A DNA stretch of 64,000 nt from Brucella rhizosphaerae (GTDB lineage: Bacteria > Pseudomonadota > Alphaproteobacteria > Rhizobiales > Rhizobiaceae): contig NZ_NNRK01000022.1 in assembly GCF_002252475.1 (NCBI RefSeq), positions 147,600-211,599 on the forward strand. The letters are read 5' to 3'. Below, in pieces: positions 42,414 to 52,810 of this stretch. Each line of letters starts with the position of its first letter. Position 1 is the first letter of the stretch. Under the pieces are notes generated by a model that was given only the letters and a program-made list of their open reading frames with translations, was not told the origin of the DNA and did not search any database. The position numbers and the translations under genes are program-made.

Positions 42414-43813
42414 CAGACGTCTTCCTTTTCATGTTCTGGTATCAACAGACCTGTTTGCGGGTCACAGCGTGGATGGCTCTTAATGAAACTGTCGCCTCGT
42501 TCGGCTTTGACATGCCACGAAACTTCATCGCTACACGTCGGATCGTTCGCATAGATCGTGAATTTGCCGTCGATAATGTGACCGGCGCGAACATCTGCGT
42601 TTCCATCTAAATTGTTGGGTCGCAATGGAATGGCGCGCTGGGTTAGCGCTGCGAATGTTCCCGGAGAAAGATTACTGGCAGCATCAAGGTCGACTTCGGC
42701 AACGCCATCAATCAGCCTAACCGTTCCCCAGAACTCGACACCGGCCATCGGCGCTTCCGTGGACATAAAAACAAGGTCTTTGTTGTAAATGTCAGTGGGA
42801 TGATCAATTTCGAACGACTTGCTGCCGCCCGTAATAGACCCAGATACGCTCATACTGTTGTTAAAAGCCCAGTTTCCAGCAACGTTATTGTAAAAGCCTA
42901 TGCTGTTTCCAAAACCAGTATTTACAGAGACACCGATTTCACCAACGTATGCATTACCATTGTTATAAAAATAGATTTTCCCTTGCCCAATCCCACCAGT
43001 GCTAAGCCCATTTTTCGGGTTCATACTCCCTGTAGTATTTACATCGCCAGTGAAATTCGCGCCCGTCAGATTGGCCTTCGCGTTGAGCGCGGTCTGTGTT
43101 GCGGTACTGACAGGCAAACCTGTCTTGGCCTGCAAGGTCCCATCACCCTGCATGTATTGCGCGTTGGTGCCAACAGCGAGAGCCAGCAAAGCACGACCCA
43201 ACGTTCCAAGATCGATCTGTTGAACGTCTTTGTTTTCATCGGTGGCAAGAGCTTTATTGGAAGCCAACGCTACAGCTTTTAGCGCGCCGTTTTCATCGGT
43301 TTGGAATAATTGCCGCGCCGCCAATGTGAGCGCTGCAAATTTAGCCAGTGTTCCTTTCGGATCTTGAATGCCAATATCGGACGTTTTCACGAGGTCAAAC
43401 GATCCATTCGCAAGAAAACGAACAAGGGTTTCAGCATCCCCACCCAATCCGGCAAGTGCAGTTAAATTTGCGTTCTCAGGCTGAGCATTTTGGATGGAAG
43501 CTATGATTTCAGCTAACCGTTGATGATTGGACAATGCAGTAGCCGCAACGGCAGACGGCAACCACATTGTATATTGCGCATTCGCCAGCGTCGGCCCAGT
43601 CCAAGCCGTCCGAAATTCGCCCGCTGCATCGGTTGATAGGGTTGAAACGAAATTCACCGCCCCCGCACCTGAGACGATAACCAGTGCACCCTCGCACCCA
43701 CGGATTTTCCATGCGGTGCCGGTGCCGGTGAACGCTTTTTGTCCGGCGGTGACCGACATCGTTCCGGTTTCATAAAATTCAAAATCATAGCCAGCCACGG
43801 TCAAATCTCCCAT
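42413..43813 (-). CDS. Tail fibre protein
   Basis: 466 residues. The N-terminal domain (about 1-110) is beta-rich with GTGTAWKIRGCEGALVIV, which probably docks to the baseplate. The middle has low-complexity, fibre-like repeats (NLTALAGLGGDAETL, LNAKANLTGANFTGDVNTTG). The C-terminal part (about 290-466) is a beta-structured tip with SFEIDHPTDIYNKDLVFMST. Likely host receptor contact. It lies between a second appendage gene and a small possible chaperone. Confidence 0.85.
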   Translation of the reverse strand: MGDLTVAGYDFEFYETGTMSVTAGQKAFTGTGTAWKIRGCEGALVIVSGAGAVNFVSTLSTDAAGEFRTAWTGPTLANAQYTMWLPSAVAATALSNHQRLAEIIASIQNAQPENANLTALAGLGGDAETLVRFLANGSFDLVKTSDIGIQDPKGTLAKFAALTLAARQLFQTDENGALKAVALASNKALATDENKDVQQIDLGTLGRALLALAVGTNAQYMQGDGTLQAKTGLPVSTATQTALNAKANLTGANFTGDVNTTGSMNPKNGLSTGGIGQGKIYFYNNGNAYVGEIGVSVNTGFGNSIGFYNNVAGNWAFNNSMSVSGSITGGSKSFEIDHPTDIYNKDLVFMSTEAPMAGVEFWGTVRLIDGVAEVDLDAASNLSPGTFAALTQRAIPLRPNNLDGNADVRAGHIIDGKFTIYANDPTCSDEVSWHVKAERGDSFIKSHPRCDPQTGLLIPEHEKEDV

Positions 43814-43860
43814 GGGCTAAAGGTTTTCAATGGAAAGGGGAATTGAAGCAGCTCTGAATT

Positions 43861-45402
43861 TCAGAGCGTAGCGGCACCTAAGATAAAGTAGCGAGCGCCA
43901 ACAGGATCCGGGAAATGATTGGCAACACCACCTGTTGATCCCCCCGGATTCATGTGCATGACGATATGATCATCCCTGACGACAGTTGACGTGGCATACC
44001 TCATGACCTCGACAATGCCACCGCCTTCCGGCTTGATGTACATGTCGTGGGTGCCGTTGCGATAAAAGTTTCCGAAATCGTAAATGACCTTCGGAAAGAC
44101 GAACAAGCCTTGCGCGTCAAAGTTTATTCGACGGCCAACACTGCCATAGCGCCAATGAACGGATTCCCCGGAGGTAAAGCTAGATCGCGGCACATAGTTA
44201 TCCGCCAACACTGTGACAGCCGAAAACCGAGTATCAACGAGAATGTCATTGTAACCGGGAGCGACATCGCTTGAGCCGGGACGTTTGATCTGGAAATACT
44301 TGCCATTCACACCGCGAGTAATATCGCTGCCGCCCGATGTCCTTCCGGCCCTACCCGTTGCATGCAGCATGAAGCGGATTGTCGCTGCAAGCGTGCCGGT
44401 TACAGTGAACCAGATACCGCCTGCATCGACCCGGTAATGAACCCACGTTCTTTCTTCCGTGAAACCGGAATTCAGATTAACTGGAGGAATTGCAAAATCC
44501 CAACCGTTGAGACTGACGATAGTATCGCACACCATCGATGGCGATAGATCAAAGTCAATCAGGACAGGCTTTGCCGCATAATAGCTGTTTCCCGGCTGAA
44601 TTTGCGGTGTCGTCCCCATCATGACACATTTGATTGGTGTTCGATCACTATCAAGGATCAACTGCCGCCCGGAAGCCGAATTGATCTCGAAGCCGGGTCG
44701 GGCCAGTTTGACACGCGGCTGATCCACCATAAATGCAACTTGTCCTGTTACAGGTGTTCCACTTGGCCGAGGGATCGGCACATTGTTGCATGGCAGATCC
44801 CAGATCATAGACGTCATAAAATCCTGATCGCCAGTGATATGCGCAACAGCAGCATTGGCTTGTGTTGTTGGCCTTATCGCCCAACCAGAATAGCCAAATG
44901 TAGCCGGTATGTCCTGATAGCCAAATTTGCCTTGATGACTGTCCGGATAAACATTTGCTGTCACTGCAGTGTTTGTTACCGACTGGAAATAGGCGCCGGA
45001 GCTGCTTGGTTTGTTGTTGTACAGAACACGAACTGTTCCATCGCTGCTTACAAATTTGCACTCAGCGAAAGGTAACATTCCTGCCAGATCGGACATTCGT
45101 CCGATGCATCCATAAATGCGATACTCATTCGCATCAAAGCTGCCCGTTGATGACTGCATGACCCAGCTATCGGCCAGAGATCCACTGACAAGACCGTAAT
45201 TGCCGTTCGGATAATCCGCCTTATTCAACCGCCTTTCTGTCTGGAAATGACTGTAGACATAAGAGAGATTGTCAGCTTCCGAATTGAAGTAGAAGCGACT
45301 GAAAGCACTGTTTGGAATAGCGAAAGGATCATCACTGTCATACTTCATGACCTTCATGACCGGACCAACGCCCGGCTTCCAGCCTGCCTGCCATGTGACC
45401 AT
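43861..45402 (-). CDS. Large phage tail-tip/appendage protein, unknown family
   Basis: 513 residues, largely beta-structured with many aromatic residues and no clear repeats. It starts one base inside the end of the J-like tail-tip gene (TGATGG), so the two are translationally coupled. Position between J-like protein and fibre suggests a distal tail appendage or receptor-binding component. I do not recognise a domain. Segments such as DYPNGNYGLVSG and DHIVMHMNPGGSTGG look like surface loops. Confidence 0.75.
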   Translation of the reverse strand: MVTWQAGWKPGVGPVMKVMKYDSDDPFAIPNSAFSRFYFNSEADNLSYVYSHFQTERRLNKADYPNGNYGLVSGSLADSWVMQSSTGSFDANEYRIYGCIGRMSDLAGMLPFAECKFVSSDGTVRVLYNNKPSSSGAYFQSVTNTAVTANVYPDSHQGKFGYQDIPATFGYSGWAIRPTTQANAAVAHITGDQDFMTSMIWDLPCNNVPIPRPSGTPVTGQVAFMVDQPRVKLARPGFEINSASGRQLILDSDRTPIKCVMMGTTPQIQPGNSYYAAKPVLIDFDLSPSMVCDTIVSLNGWDFAIPPVNLNSGFTEERTWVHYRVDAGGIWFTVTGTLAATIRFMLHATGRAGRTSGGSDITRGVNGKYFQIKRPGSSDVAPGYNDILVDTRFSAVTVLADNYVPRSSFTSGESVHWRYGSVGRRINFDAQGLFVFPKVIYDFGNFYRNGTHDMYIKPEGGGIVEVMRYATSTVVRDDHIVMHMNPGGSTGGVANHFPDPVGARYFILGAATL

Positions 45403-47966
45403 CAGACTGTAATCCTTAGAAAGGCGTTGTTTCCATCGCCACGAATTTCGAGCTTGCCGTTGTCTGACAGAAGCCTTTCAAAGCGCAGCGTTCCAAGTCG
45501 GATATTGGCGAGTTTGAGGATACCGTTCTCGTAGACGAATGGCATCGTTGAGGCATTTCCATCCCAGATGATGAATTGATCAGCCTGATTGATGATACGG
45601 CTCTTTAGAACACCGTTCTGCTGATACACTTGGATGATCATGCCCGACTGGATGAAATCCACACCAACAGTCGCACGAACCAGAATGTTGATCTGGGCAA
45701 GTACACCGGCAGGTGGCGGGATCTGTGCTTTGAACGAGATCAAACCACCTGCGGAAACATCACCAAGTGTTGCTTCCACTCCAAGCAAAGCCTGCGCAAT
45801 GACTTCAAGCTCTTCATCATGCTTGGTGACTTCTGTCGAAATGTTGAAGACAGCAGTCGCAAGGCCGGTAACATTCCGGTTTGTATCTTCCATTTCGGCA
45901 CTTAGGGCAGTTGTGATTTCAGCCAAAGCGCCATCGGCATCAGCACGCACCCGCTTTTCTTCGATGATCTGCGCAAAAGCACCCTGAATTTGCTTGGTGT
46001 AGACCTGACGATCGACAACATTCATGCCGGTTCCCATGGCAGCATCAATCGAGACGCGTTCGAGAAGGTCACGATAAAGGTTTTGTAGCTTCATCGTGTC
46101 TTGCAGCACACCTCGCGTATCATCTGCGACCTGTTGCAACTCGACCATGATGCTTTGCAGGCTGGTTTGTGACAGCGTGCTAATCCAAGGCGTGAACATC
46201 TTGAAGCGATCAGGCACGGTCGTGATCGTTGCCCGCGCCATATAGAACGCGCCAGATTGCACATTCTTCGTTGTCTGGAATTGACCGGCTTCAGGAGTGG
46301 TGCACTGATCTTCAAATTCTTCTGTGGTATCGAGAATGCGATAGAATACACGTACTGCCGTTATTGTCGGATCACCGGGAGGATCCCATGCGAAGCGTAG
46401 CGTAGGGTGCTGAAAACCATCAGCACCCTTGAGAATACCAACTTCAACCTTGAAGTTCTGTATAGTCGAAAGAATTGAAGGATTGATCGGTGGCGACGGA
46501 GGAATAATGATCGGACCCGGCTCAATGCTTCCTTCAGAATAAATGTCGGATCCCGTTTCCGTCAGCACAAGCGTAAAACGGAAATCTTCACTCACCTTCC
46601 ATTCATCAACAGACCAAGTGCGACCGTCATAAGTGACCCAGTCACCTTCCTGCACAAGCGTACCAATACGCCAGCTAACAGGAACTGTCGACTTGCCACC
46701 CTTGCGCTGCTGACGATAACGAATGTTGAGTAGATATTGAGCAGTGTCCGGATCTGTTACCTGTAGGAAATCATATGAAGTTTGACGGCGACGACCATCA
46801 GCCGCGATATCCGCGTTCACGCGAATTGGCTTCAGGCTTTCCGATGCCCAGTTACTCTCGATCGAGGTAAACTGGCCTGACATCATATTATAGAGATCAA
46901 AAGCTGACTTGCGGTTTGATATCTCTGATTCACGGCCTGCGGGTATATCATTCGGGCCGATGTTGAGAACCGGCACCTGCGGCGCACCCGCAATCACACC
47001 AGACAACCCGCGCCGATTAAGCCCAAAGCCTGCCATAGCATCCTCAAACTCTTTGAGGATCTCGGTATGATCATCGTCGCCTGTCACCCAGATATTACAT
47101 GTGTAACGGCGCCGGGAATTGCGGAACTCATCGCAGACGTTCATCGATGCGATGTAGCTCGCAAGATCCAGTTGCCCGATCGACTTGCCTTCACCAATCA
47201 GCGTGCGATCAGAAATCAGCCCGCGCAGACCCAGCTGGTAGTTAAAGCGCTGGATAGCTGGGTTTTCGCTGAATTCGTAAGTCGCAGTATTTCCGAGACG
47301 ATGCGAACCGGATCCACCGGCAACCGTACTATCCTTACGAACGTCATAGCAGCGGAGGCCACGAAGCACCCACTCAACTTCCATGCGGCCTTTTTCGAAT
47401 TTCTCGCTGTCATACTCACGCTCAAAGACAACGTAAGCCTTATTGGTGACGCGGCTGGTATTCTTCCAGCGGCGACCGGAATTGGTTGCTGAAGCAACGA
47501 GGCGCTGATCGACACCCTGCCCCGGACGCCCATCATAGAAACGTATCGAGATCAGGTTGCCGAAGCCAGAAACGCCATAATGCGCAACTTCATTGCCGAT
47601 TTTCGCACGCTCGACGAGTGTCTGTTTCTGACCGTAGAAAAAGACGTAAGGTTCTAGGCCGTCACACCATCCGTCACTGAGGACGTAAACATCAGCATTG
47701 TACTTGTTGCCCGAACCCCACTTCGCATAGAAAATGCGATGGCCCTTGGTCTTACCCGTGCCGTAAAGTGCCTGGACAGCAACGTCAGCCCCATACTGGA
47801 TTTCACCCTGCACGGCGGAATATTTGCGCGACTTGCGGCGGTTCATATAGGCGCTGATGCCGAGCTTGGCCGCAAGAGCCAAACCGCCAGCAATAAGCGA
47901 TGCCGCCAACAACGAGCCGCCAAAAAGCGCGCCCGCTACTAGCGTGCCAATAGCAGTGAAAATCAT
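45402..47966 (-). CDS. J-like tail-tip / host-specificity protein
   Basis: 854 residues. A hydrophobic, Gly/Ala-rich N-terminus (residues 1-33) precedes a putative phage-tail domain (about 40-480) with the characteristic YGTGKTKGHRIFYAKWG and DGRPGQGVD stretches. A fibronectin-III-like domain follows (about 500-610, LRFAWDPPGDPTITAVRVFYRI). The C-terminal part has a helical region (about 640-760) and a small beta-rich end (LEIRGDGNNAFLRITV). It is equivalent to the lambda gpJ central fibre and recognises the host. It starts 23 bases after the NlpC/P60-like gene ends. Confidence 0.9.
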   Translation of the reverse strand: MIFTAIGTLVAGALFGGSLLAASLIAGGLALAAKLGISAYMNRRKSRKYSAVQGEIQYGADVAVQALYGTGKTKGHRIFYAKWGSGNKYNADVYVLSDGWCDGLEPYVFFYGQKQTLVERAKIGNEVAHYGVSGFGNLISIRFYDGRPGQGVDQRLVASATNSGRRWKNTSRVTNKAYVVFEREYDSEKFEKGRMEVEWVLRGLRCYDVRKDSTVAGGSGSHRLGNTATYEFSENPAIQRFNYQLGLRGLISDRTLIGEGKSIGQLDLASYIASMNVCDEFRNSRRRYTCNIWVTGDDDHTEILKEFEDAMAGFGLNRRGLSGVIAGAPQVPVLNIGPNDIPAGRESEISNRKSAFDLYNMMSGQFTSIESNWASESLKPIRVNADIAADGRRRQTSYDFLQVTDPDTAQYLLNIRYRQQRKGGKSTVPVSWRIGTLVQEGDWVTYDGRTWSVDEWKVSEDFRFTLVLTETGSDIYSEGSIEPGPIIIPPSPPINPSILSTIQNFKVEVGILKGADGFQHPTLRFAWDPPGDPTITAVRVFYRILDTTEEFEDQCTTPEAGQFQTTKNVQSGAFYMARATITTVPDRFKMFTPWISTLSQTSLQSIMVELQQVADDTRGVLQDTMKLQNLYRDLLERVSIDAAMGTGMNVVDRQVYTKQIQGAFAQIIEEKRVRADADGALAEITTALSAEMEDTNRNVTGLATAVFNISTEVTKHDEELEVIAQALLGVEATLGDVSAGGLISFKAQIPPPAGVLAQINILVRATVGVDFIQSGMIIQVYQQNGVLKSRIINQADQFIIWDGNASTMPFVYENGILKLANIRLGTLRFERLLSDNGKLEIRGDGNNAFLRITV

Positions 47967-47989
47967 GAGGTTTTTACCTGTAGATTAAA

Positions 47990-48391
47990 TCAGGTCCGGA
48001 AAGCGGCTAAGCACTCACCTACGCGGTGATAGCTGGGGCCATCAGCGGTCTTTGTGACAAAGCGACCAGACGCGCCAAGGCAAATGCCAACGTGCTCGCC
48101 ATTGTCGATTAGGATAACAACAATATCGCCGACCTGCGCCTGCGCAGGCGAAACCTGTTCAAGATGCTGTCCAAAGAATGATTTCAGGCTCTTGTGGCCG
48201 CGTTTGCGCAATGCGCGCTGCGCACCTGCCAAGGTCTTATAGGAACGCCAGTACGAAAAGGTCATTTCCCGCGAAGCATCGAATGCATCCGCCATCTGGC
48301 AACCCAGAAAGAAACAATCGGATTCGCCATACACATATGGCTTTTCCAACTCCCCCTGCAAAACAGGCGTCATAATTTCAAAACGGGTCAT
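47990..48391 (-). CDS. NlpC/P60-like tail assembly protein (lambda gpK-like)
   Basis: 133 residues from ATG 48391. A papain-like peptidase core is suggested by YGESDCFFLGCQMAD, with a probable catalytic Cys, and by GDIVVILIDNGEHVGICLG with the His. Phage tail-tip members of this family cut peptidoglycan during DNA entry or help tip assembly. ATGA overlap with the preceding gene. Together with the flanking genes it matches the L-K-I-J tail-tip order. Confidence 0.85.
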   Translation of the reverse strand: MTRFEIMTPVLQGELEKPYVYGESDCFFLGCQMADAFDASREMTFSYWRSYKTLAGAQRALRKRGHKSLKSFFGQHLEQVSPAQAQVGDIVVILIDNGEHVGICLGASGRFVTKTADGPSYHRVGECLAAFRT

Positions 48392-48978
48392 CGCTGCCCC
48401 CATTCTTCAACATCAGTTGCAACGATCGATGCGTATTCAAGACTAGTATCCGTCTCATCATTATCGAATTGTTGTTCAACCAATGATCGCTTAACCAGTG
48501 TTGCCCCGCGTGCGGATCTTCCGGGCGGCTGCAAATCGATACGGATTGTCAGGCTTCGCGTGCCGTCCTTTTGCTCACCGCCTTTGACAAATCTAACCCT
48601 GTCGATCTCGTACATCGATGTCAAAAGCACACCGACGACCTCATTCGTTTCACGCACACCTGCGAGATGACTGATGATTACCGGCGCATTGAGGTAATTA
48701 AATTGCTCGATTTTGGCGATAGCATCGTCGGGATCCGTTGTCGGGATGTTTGAGAACTTAATCGTCCGGGTCGTTACACCCACACCAACAGCTCCCGTCA
48801 TATCACCAGTTTCGAGAAAACGGTTTGGCAGGTAGCGCAGGCCATTATGGATGAAAGGTCTGCCGCCACGATGATAACCAACTGACCGCCCCGGAAAGTC
48901 GAACCGGATCATATCCAGCCGAACAAGGTTGCCAGCATCAACGAGCGCCTTTACCTGCGGATCAAGAGCATTACTCAT
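48388..48978 (-). CDS. Tail-tip protein (DUF2163-like)
   Basis: 196 residues from ATG 48978, which overlaps the previous stop by 8 bases; a longer frame to 49122 would run through that gene. It is beta-rich with LVRLDMIRFDFPG and YEIDRVRFVKGGEQKDGTRS, then a C-terminal KRSLVEQQFDNDETD. Content and place between a tail protein and the NlpC/P60-like gene fit the distal tail (gpL-equivalent) proteins. Confidence 0.78.
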   Translation of the reverse strand: MSNALDPQVKALVDAGNLVRLDMIRFDFPGRSVGYHRGGRPFIHNGLRYLPNRFLETGDMTGAVGVGVTTRTIKFSNIPTTDPDDAIAKIEQFNYLNAPVIISHLAGVRETNEVVGVLLTSMYEIDRVRFVKGGEQKDGTRSLTIRIDLQPPGRSARGATLVKRSLVEQQFDNDETDTSLEYASIVATDVEEWGQR

Positions 48979-49603
48979 AGAAGAACATTTCCGTAGCGGT
49001 GAAGCTGACAGTACGATCAGCCATGGATTTCGGTGCAGAAAAACTGCCGGGATCGATCTGCATAAGGCAACTCGCTCGCTCAAAATGAACCGTGCAGGGC
49101 ACCGTGAAATGCTGCAAATCAATCGGATAATCGAACTTGATCGTAGCTATTCCGGCAGCGCTGGCTGTTGCTGCAGCGGTTACTCTATGAAGAGAGCGGA
49201 CTAGCGCAGTTTTACGGATCTCCAGATAGTCGCCTGCGACAAGCTGGAAACCTGATGGCAGGCCACCGGCTTCTACGGAGCGAGAATTATTGAAGCCGCG
49301 CACCGTGGCATTGCCGGTGAAACCAGATGGAAAGCCGCCGAGGTATTTTAACGGGCGCTGTCGATCGACATCATACGCACGAAACACACCGCCATTATCT
49401 CCAGACAGCATCTGGAAGGCAGCAAGTAGACCGGCTTGCTCACGCGTGAGGTAGTCAGTCTTATAGCTAGCCGTCCAATAGGGCGTACCCGTTGACTGAC
49501 TCTCGACCCGCCGCCCTTCCATGCGTTCAGTGCTGGAAGGGCGGATAGGATCGAACTCACATTGTGCAAACGGCACAGCAGGAAGCTCAACAATATCAAC
49601 CAT
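48971..49603 (-). CDS. Distal tail protein (gpM/gpL region), unknown family
   Basis: 210 residues. It begins MVDIVELPAVPFAQCEF and contains GDNGGVFRAYDVDRQRPL, common in minor tail proteins that follow the tape measure. Predicted mainly beta. It overlaps the tape-measure stop by one base (TAATGG). Probably a component of the tail tip. No catalytic motif. Confidence 0.78.
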   Translation of the reverse strand: MVDIVELPAVPFAQCEFDPIRPSSTERMEGRRVESQSTGTPYWTASYKTDYLTREQAGLLAAFQMLSGDNGGVFRAYDVDRQRPLKYLGGFPSGFTGNATVRGFNNSRSVEAGGLPSGFQLVAGDYLEIRKTALVRSLHRVTAAATASAAGIATIKFDYPIDLQHFTVPCTVHFERASCLMQIDPGSFSAPKSMADRTVSFTATEMFFYE

Positions 49604-52600
49604 TATTCACCGTTTTGCTGTCTGTTTTGCCGAGCCTCTTCATTCGACTGGACAATGCTAATTGCCTGTCGACCGCTCTTTTCGAGGATGCTTGCAATCA
49701 AGTCAGGGGCCATTTGCACCATGATGACTGTGCGACTATCGCCAGTATCACCGGATGAACCGGACCCGGAGGATCTACCGAAGTTTCGAACCCCAAGGCT
49801 ACCATCGCTGCCACGTGTCAACGGCATGATGGCTTCAGCACCAGCCTCCCCCATAAGACCTACACCCTTCGCAAAGGCGAACGTGGTAGGTTTAGAGACA
49901 ACCTGATTGGTAAAATTGCCGCTGAATGACTTCAAGCCACCGGGAAAAACGCCGCCCTTGGCATAGAGGCCAACGCCCATCGATGGAACTGGCGGGAAGT
50001 AACCCAGACCGCCGCCACCGCCACCCCCGAAGAGACCGCCGAGCAACCCACCTAAGATACCGCCACCGCCGCCCATCCCAGACCCAGCCTGCCCAACCTG
50101 CATGATGGCATCGATGAGATCTGTGAGCATCTTATCGATCAGACGGTCGAGAATACCCATTCCCGCCTTACCCATCTCTTCCAGCGATATCTTGCCATCA
50201 TCAAACGCGCTCACCAGAGACTGGCCAAAGCTTAAAGCCATATCGCGGTTTTCTGCGAGCTGCTCATTCATCCGGATCTGGCCAGCAAGCAATTGCCCCT
50301 GACTGGATAGAGGATCAATGCCAGAGCTGCGAAGTGTGGATGAAACGCGTTGCTCAGTGGGATTGCGGAATAACTGCTCACGTTCGAACCGCAACTCTTC
50401 AGCTAATGTCAGAGCCGCAACTTTTTCAGCTGCTTTACCGTAGGAATCCGCAAGGCCGATAAGCTGATTTTTATGATCCTCAGAAAGCGTTCTGCCCTTG
50501 TCTTGAGCCTTTTGGATCAATTCAAGCTGCATACGATACGCATCAGCTGCAACGCCGGTTTTACCTACGAGCTGCTCTTCCAGCCCCATCTGGTCAATGC
50601 GATCCTGCGCCGACTTCACAAGATCCCGATAGGCATTCGCATCACGTTCTGCGGATCTCTGGGCATCACTCTTCTTTGTGCGTGATGGCGCTATACTTTC
50701 ATAGTTGGGTTTATCACCGGGGACAGGAAGCCGTGAAAGCCTTTCTTGGTCTTCGATGCGCGTAAGCGCAGCTTGATAGGCCAAATAAGCATCATCTTTA
50801 GCATTACGATCCCCAGCCCTGTTTACAGCTATCTGATACTGTTGTGTAGCAATGCCACGTTGATCCAACTGAGGAACGCCAATCCTTGACAGCTCAACTA
50901 AAGCACTCGTCAGTTCCGTAATTTGCTTGGTTTGAGCAGCCGCTACCCCGCCAATCAGCCCTATGGATGCTTTAGCAGCATTCGTATTTCGATCAGCATC
51001 CGCCATTGCATCGGCTAAGTGGATCGTCTTGTCGCCCAAAGCCTGTAAATTCTTCGGATCCGTCGCAACAATTTCGTTTATCTGCTTGTAAAATGCATCA
51101 AAATCAGGCCTACCGGACTTTACGCTATCCCGGAGATTGTTGATTGCCACCTCGAATGGCTTAAACTTTTGATCGACAAGTGTCGTTGCTGCACCGCCAG
51201 TAATACTGGAACTGAGGCGAACCTCACTATCAAAAGCCGCGTAAGCATCTTTGCCAGCTTTCTCAAAAACCTTAACATTTTCGCGTGCACTCACCGCCAT
51301 AACGGTTGTGCTTTCCTGCAAGTATCTTTGCATACCATCCGCAGCACCAGGCCAACGTTGGCTAATTTGCTGGACAATTTCCGAATGTCTCTTCATTGCC
51401 TCTTCAACGGACGGCAAGTCAGATTTAAGCGACATCAGGTACTGAGCGAGTGCAGAGCCACCTGCGATGACGCCAATAGTGGCCAAAGATACAGGACTTA
51501 TGATTGATAGGAATGCAGAACCGATACCCCGGATAACATCCCTGCCCTTGCCCATTTCATTGAATACAGCGGATAATTGCGTCCCCTGCTGTAAAGCAAT
51601 TTGGATCGGCGACATGCCCATAGCATTTGTCACAGCAATATCTTGAAACTGTGCTGCGATATTTGATGTCTGATAATTTTTAGGGCCACTGGATACTGCG
51701 CTACCGCGCTGTTTTAATGCTGCGACATTATCCAAAGCAGCTTTACGTTCACGGTTAAGAGCTGCCGTCATTTCATCAACCGATATAGCTCCTACAGCAT
51801 GAGCCTGACGAATATCGGATTGCGCCATCTTATATTGCTGGATCGCAGCATAAAGTGGGTTGTACTTCGCTCGTAAGCCGTCGAGTTGACGACCATAAGC
51901 AATCACATCACTTTCACGCGCACCGTTGTTACCCCGATCCAAGACACCAAGCTGCTGATTGAAAGTCATTTGTGATGCTTGCGCCATAGATGCGTTGCGT
52001 TGGCGTATAGCAGCAATACTATTTTGAGCGGCCAACGTTTCACGCTGGAGAGCAGCGGCCATTTCGTCCGTAGAGATCGCACCAACCGCATGCGCTCGCT
52101 GGATCTCTTCAACAACCTGATTATACTGTTGACTGGCTGCAAAAAGAGGACTGAACTTTGCGCGCAAACCATCCAACTCGCGCCCATAAGCAGCAACATC
52201 ATCACCGCGCCCTATTGAGGAACCGACCTCAACGACACCCAGTCGGCTATTAATCGACATTTGCGAAGCCTGCGCTGCGGCCAACTTTTTCGCCGCCTCA
52301 CTGGCGCGTTGAGCTACTGCAGCCTGAATTTCCAAACGTTGGTTAAGCGAAGTAACCAACGGAGCAAGCTGCACATGACCCTGCTTAACAAGGTTCATTG
52401 CATCAGCTACAAGCCCGTATTTTTTGTACGCGCCGTCGAGAAGAATGCCCGCCCGCTCCAAACCCATGCCACGATCAACACTACGTCCTAATGAGCGCAT
52501 GGTGCTTTCGAACTTGGCGGCATTAGCATAGCCGTCAATCAGTGCACGGCTTAGGCGCACAGATCCACTGGACGTTCTTTCCATAGCGGCGTCGGCCTGC

Positions 52601-52734
52601 GCCAAAGCCGCTCCAACTGATTTGCTGGATTCAGCACCAGCTTTGTCAGCAGCCACCTTTTGATCCATACCGCGCTTGTAAGCAGTAGGATCAAAGTCGG
52701 CAGCAACACGAAGTGAACTCAGTTGAATTGTCAT
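49603..52734 (-). CDS. Tail tape-measure protein
   Basis: 1043 residues, the length ruler of the siphovirus tail and a channel factor for DNA entry. It is largely alpha-helical, with a hydrophobic stretch near 410-435 (FLSIISPVSLATIGVIAGGSAL) and a Gly-rich segment near 945-965. Two similar units of about 95 residues (about 154-248 and 251-345) share AQASQM, GLRAK and AHAVGAIS-DEM. The ribosome site is weak, perhaps consistent with coupling to the GT gene upstream. Tape length would predict a tail of roughly 150 nm at 0.15 nm per residue. Confidence 0.95.
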   Translation of the reverse strand: MTIQLSSLRVAADFDPTAYKRGMDQKVAADKAGAESSKSVGAALAQADAAMERTSSGSVRLSRALIDGYANAAKFESTMRSLGRSVDRGMGLERAGILLDGAYKKYGLVADAMNLVKQGHVQLAPLVTSLNQRLEIQAAVAQRASEAAKKLAAAQASQMSINSRLGVVEVGSSIGRGDDVAAYGRELDGLRAKFSPLFAASQQYNQVVEEIQRAHAVGAISTDEMAAALQRETLAAQNSIAAIRQRNASMAQASQMTFNQQLGVLDRGNNGARESDVIAYGRQLDGLRAKYNPLYAAIQQYKMAQSDIRQAHAVGAISVDEMTAALNRERKAALDNVAALKQRGSAVSSGPKNYQTSNIAAQFQDIAVTNAMGMSPIQIALQQGTQLSAVFNEMGKGRDVIRGIGSAFLSIISPVSLATIGVIAGGSALAQYLMSLKSDLPSVEEAMKRHSEIVQQISQRWPGAADGMQRYLQESTTVMAVSARENVKVFEKAGKDAYAAFDSEVRLSSSITGGAATTLVDQKFKPFEVAINNLRDSVKSGRPDFDAFYKQINEIVATDPKNLQALGDKTIHLADAMADADRNTNAAKASIGLIGGVAAAQTKQITELTSALVELSRIGVPQLDQRGIATQQYQIAVNRAGDRNAKDDAYLAYQAALTRIEDQERLSRLPVPGDKPNYESIAPSRTKKSDAQRSAERDANAYRDLVKSAQDRIDQMGLEEQLVGKTGVAADAYRMQLELIQKAQDKGRTLSEDHKNQLIGLADSYGKAAEKVAALTLAEELRFEREQLFRNPTEQRVSSTLRSSGIDPLSSQGQLLAGQIRMNEQLAENRDMALSFGQSLVSAFDDGKISLEEMGKAGMGILDRLIDKMLTDLIDAIMQVGQAGSGMGGGGGILGGLLGGLFGGGGGGGLGYFPPVPSMGVGLYAKGGVFPGGLKSFSGNFTNQVVSKPTTFAFAKGVGLMGEAGAEAIMPLTRGSDGSLGVRNFGRSSGSGSSGDTGDSRTVIMVQMAPDLIASILEKSGRQAISIVQSNEEARQNRQQNGE

Positions 52735-52810
52735 GAGATTTAGCCTTCGATTTAGAAACTGCCCACAAGCAAACCCTGCGGCGGCCTATATTGCAGGGCC
52801 AACTCTATCT

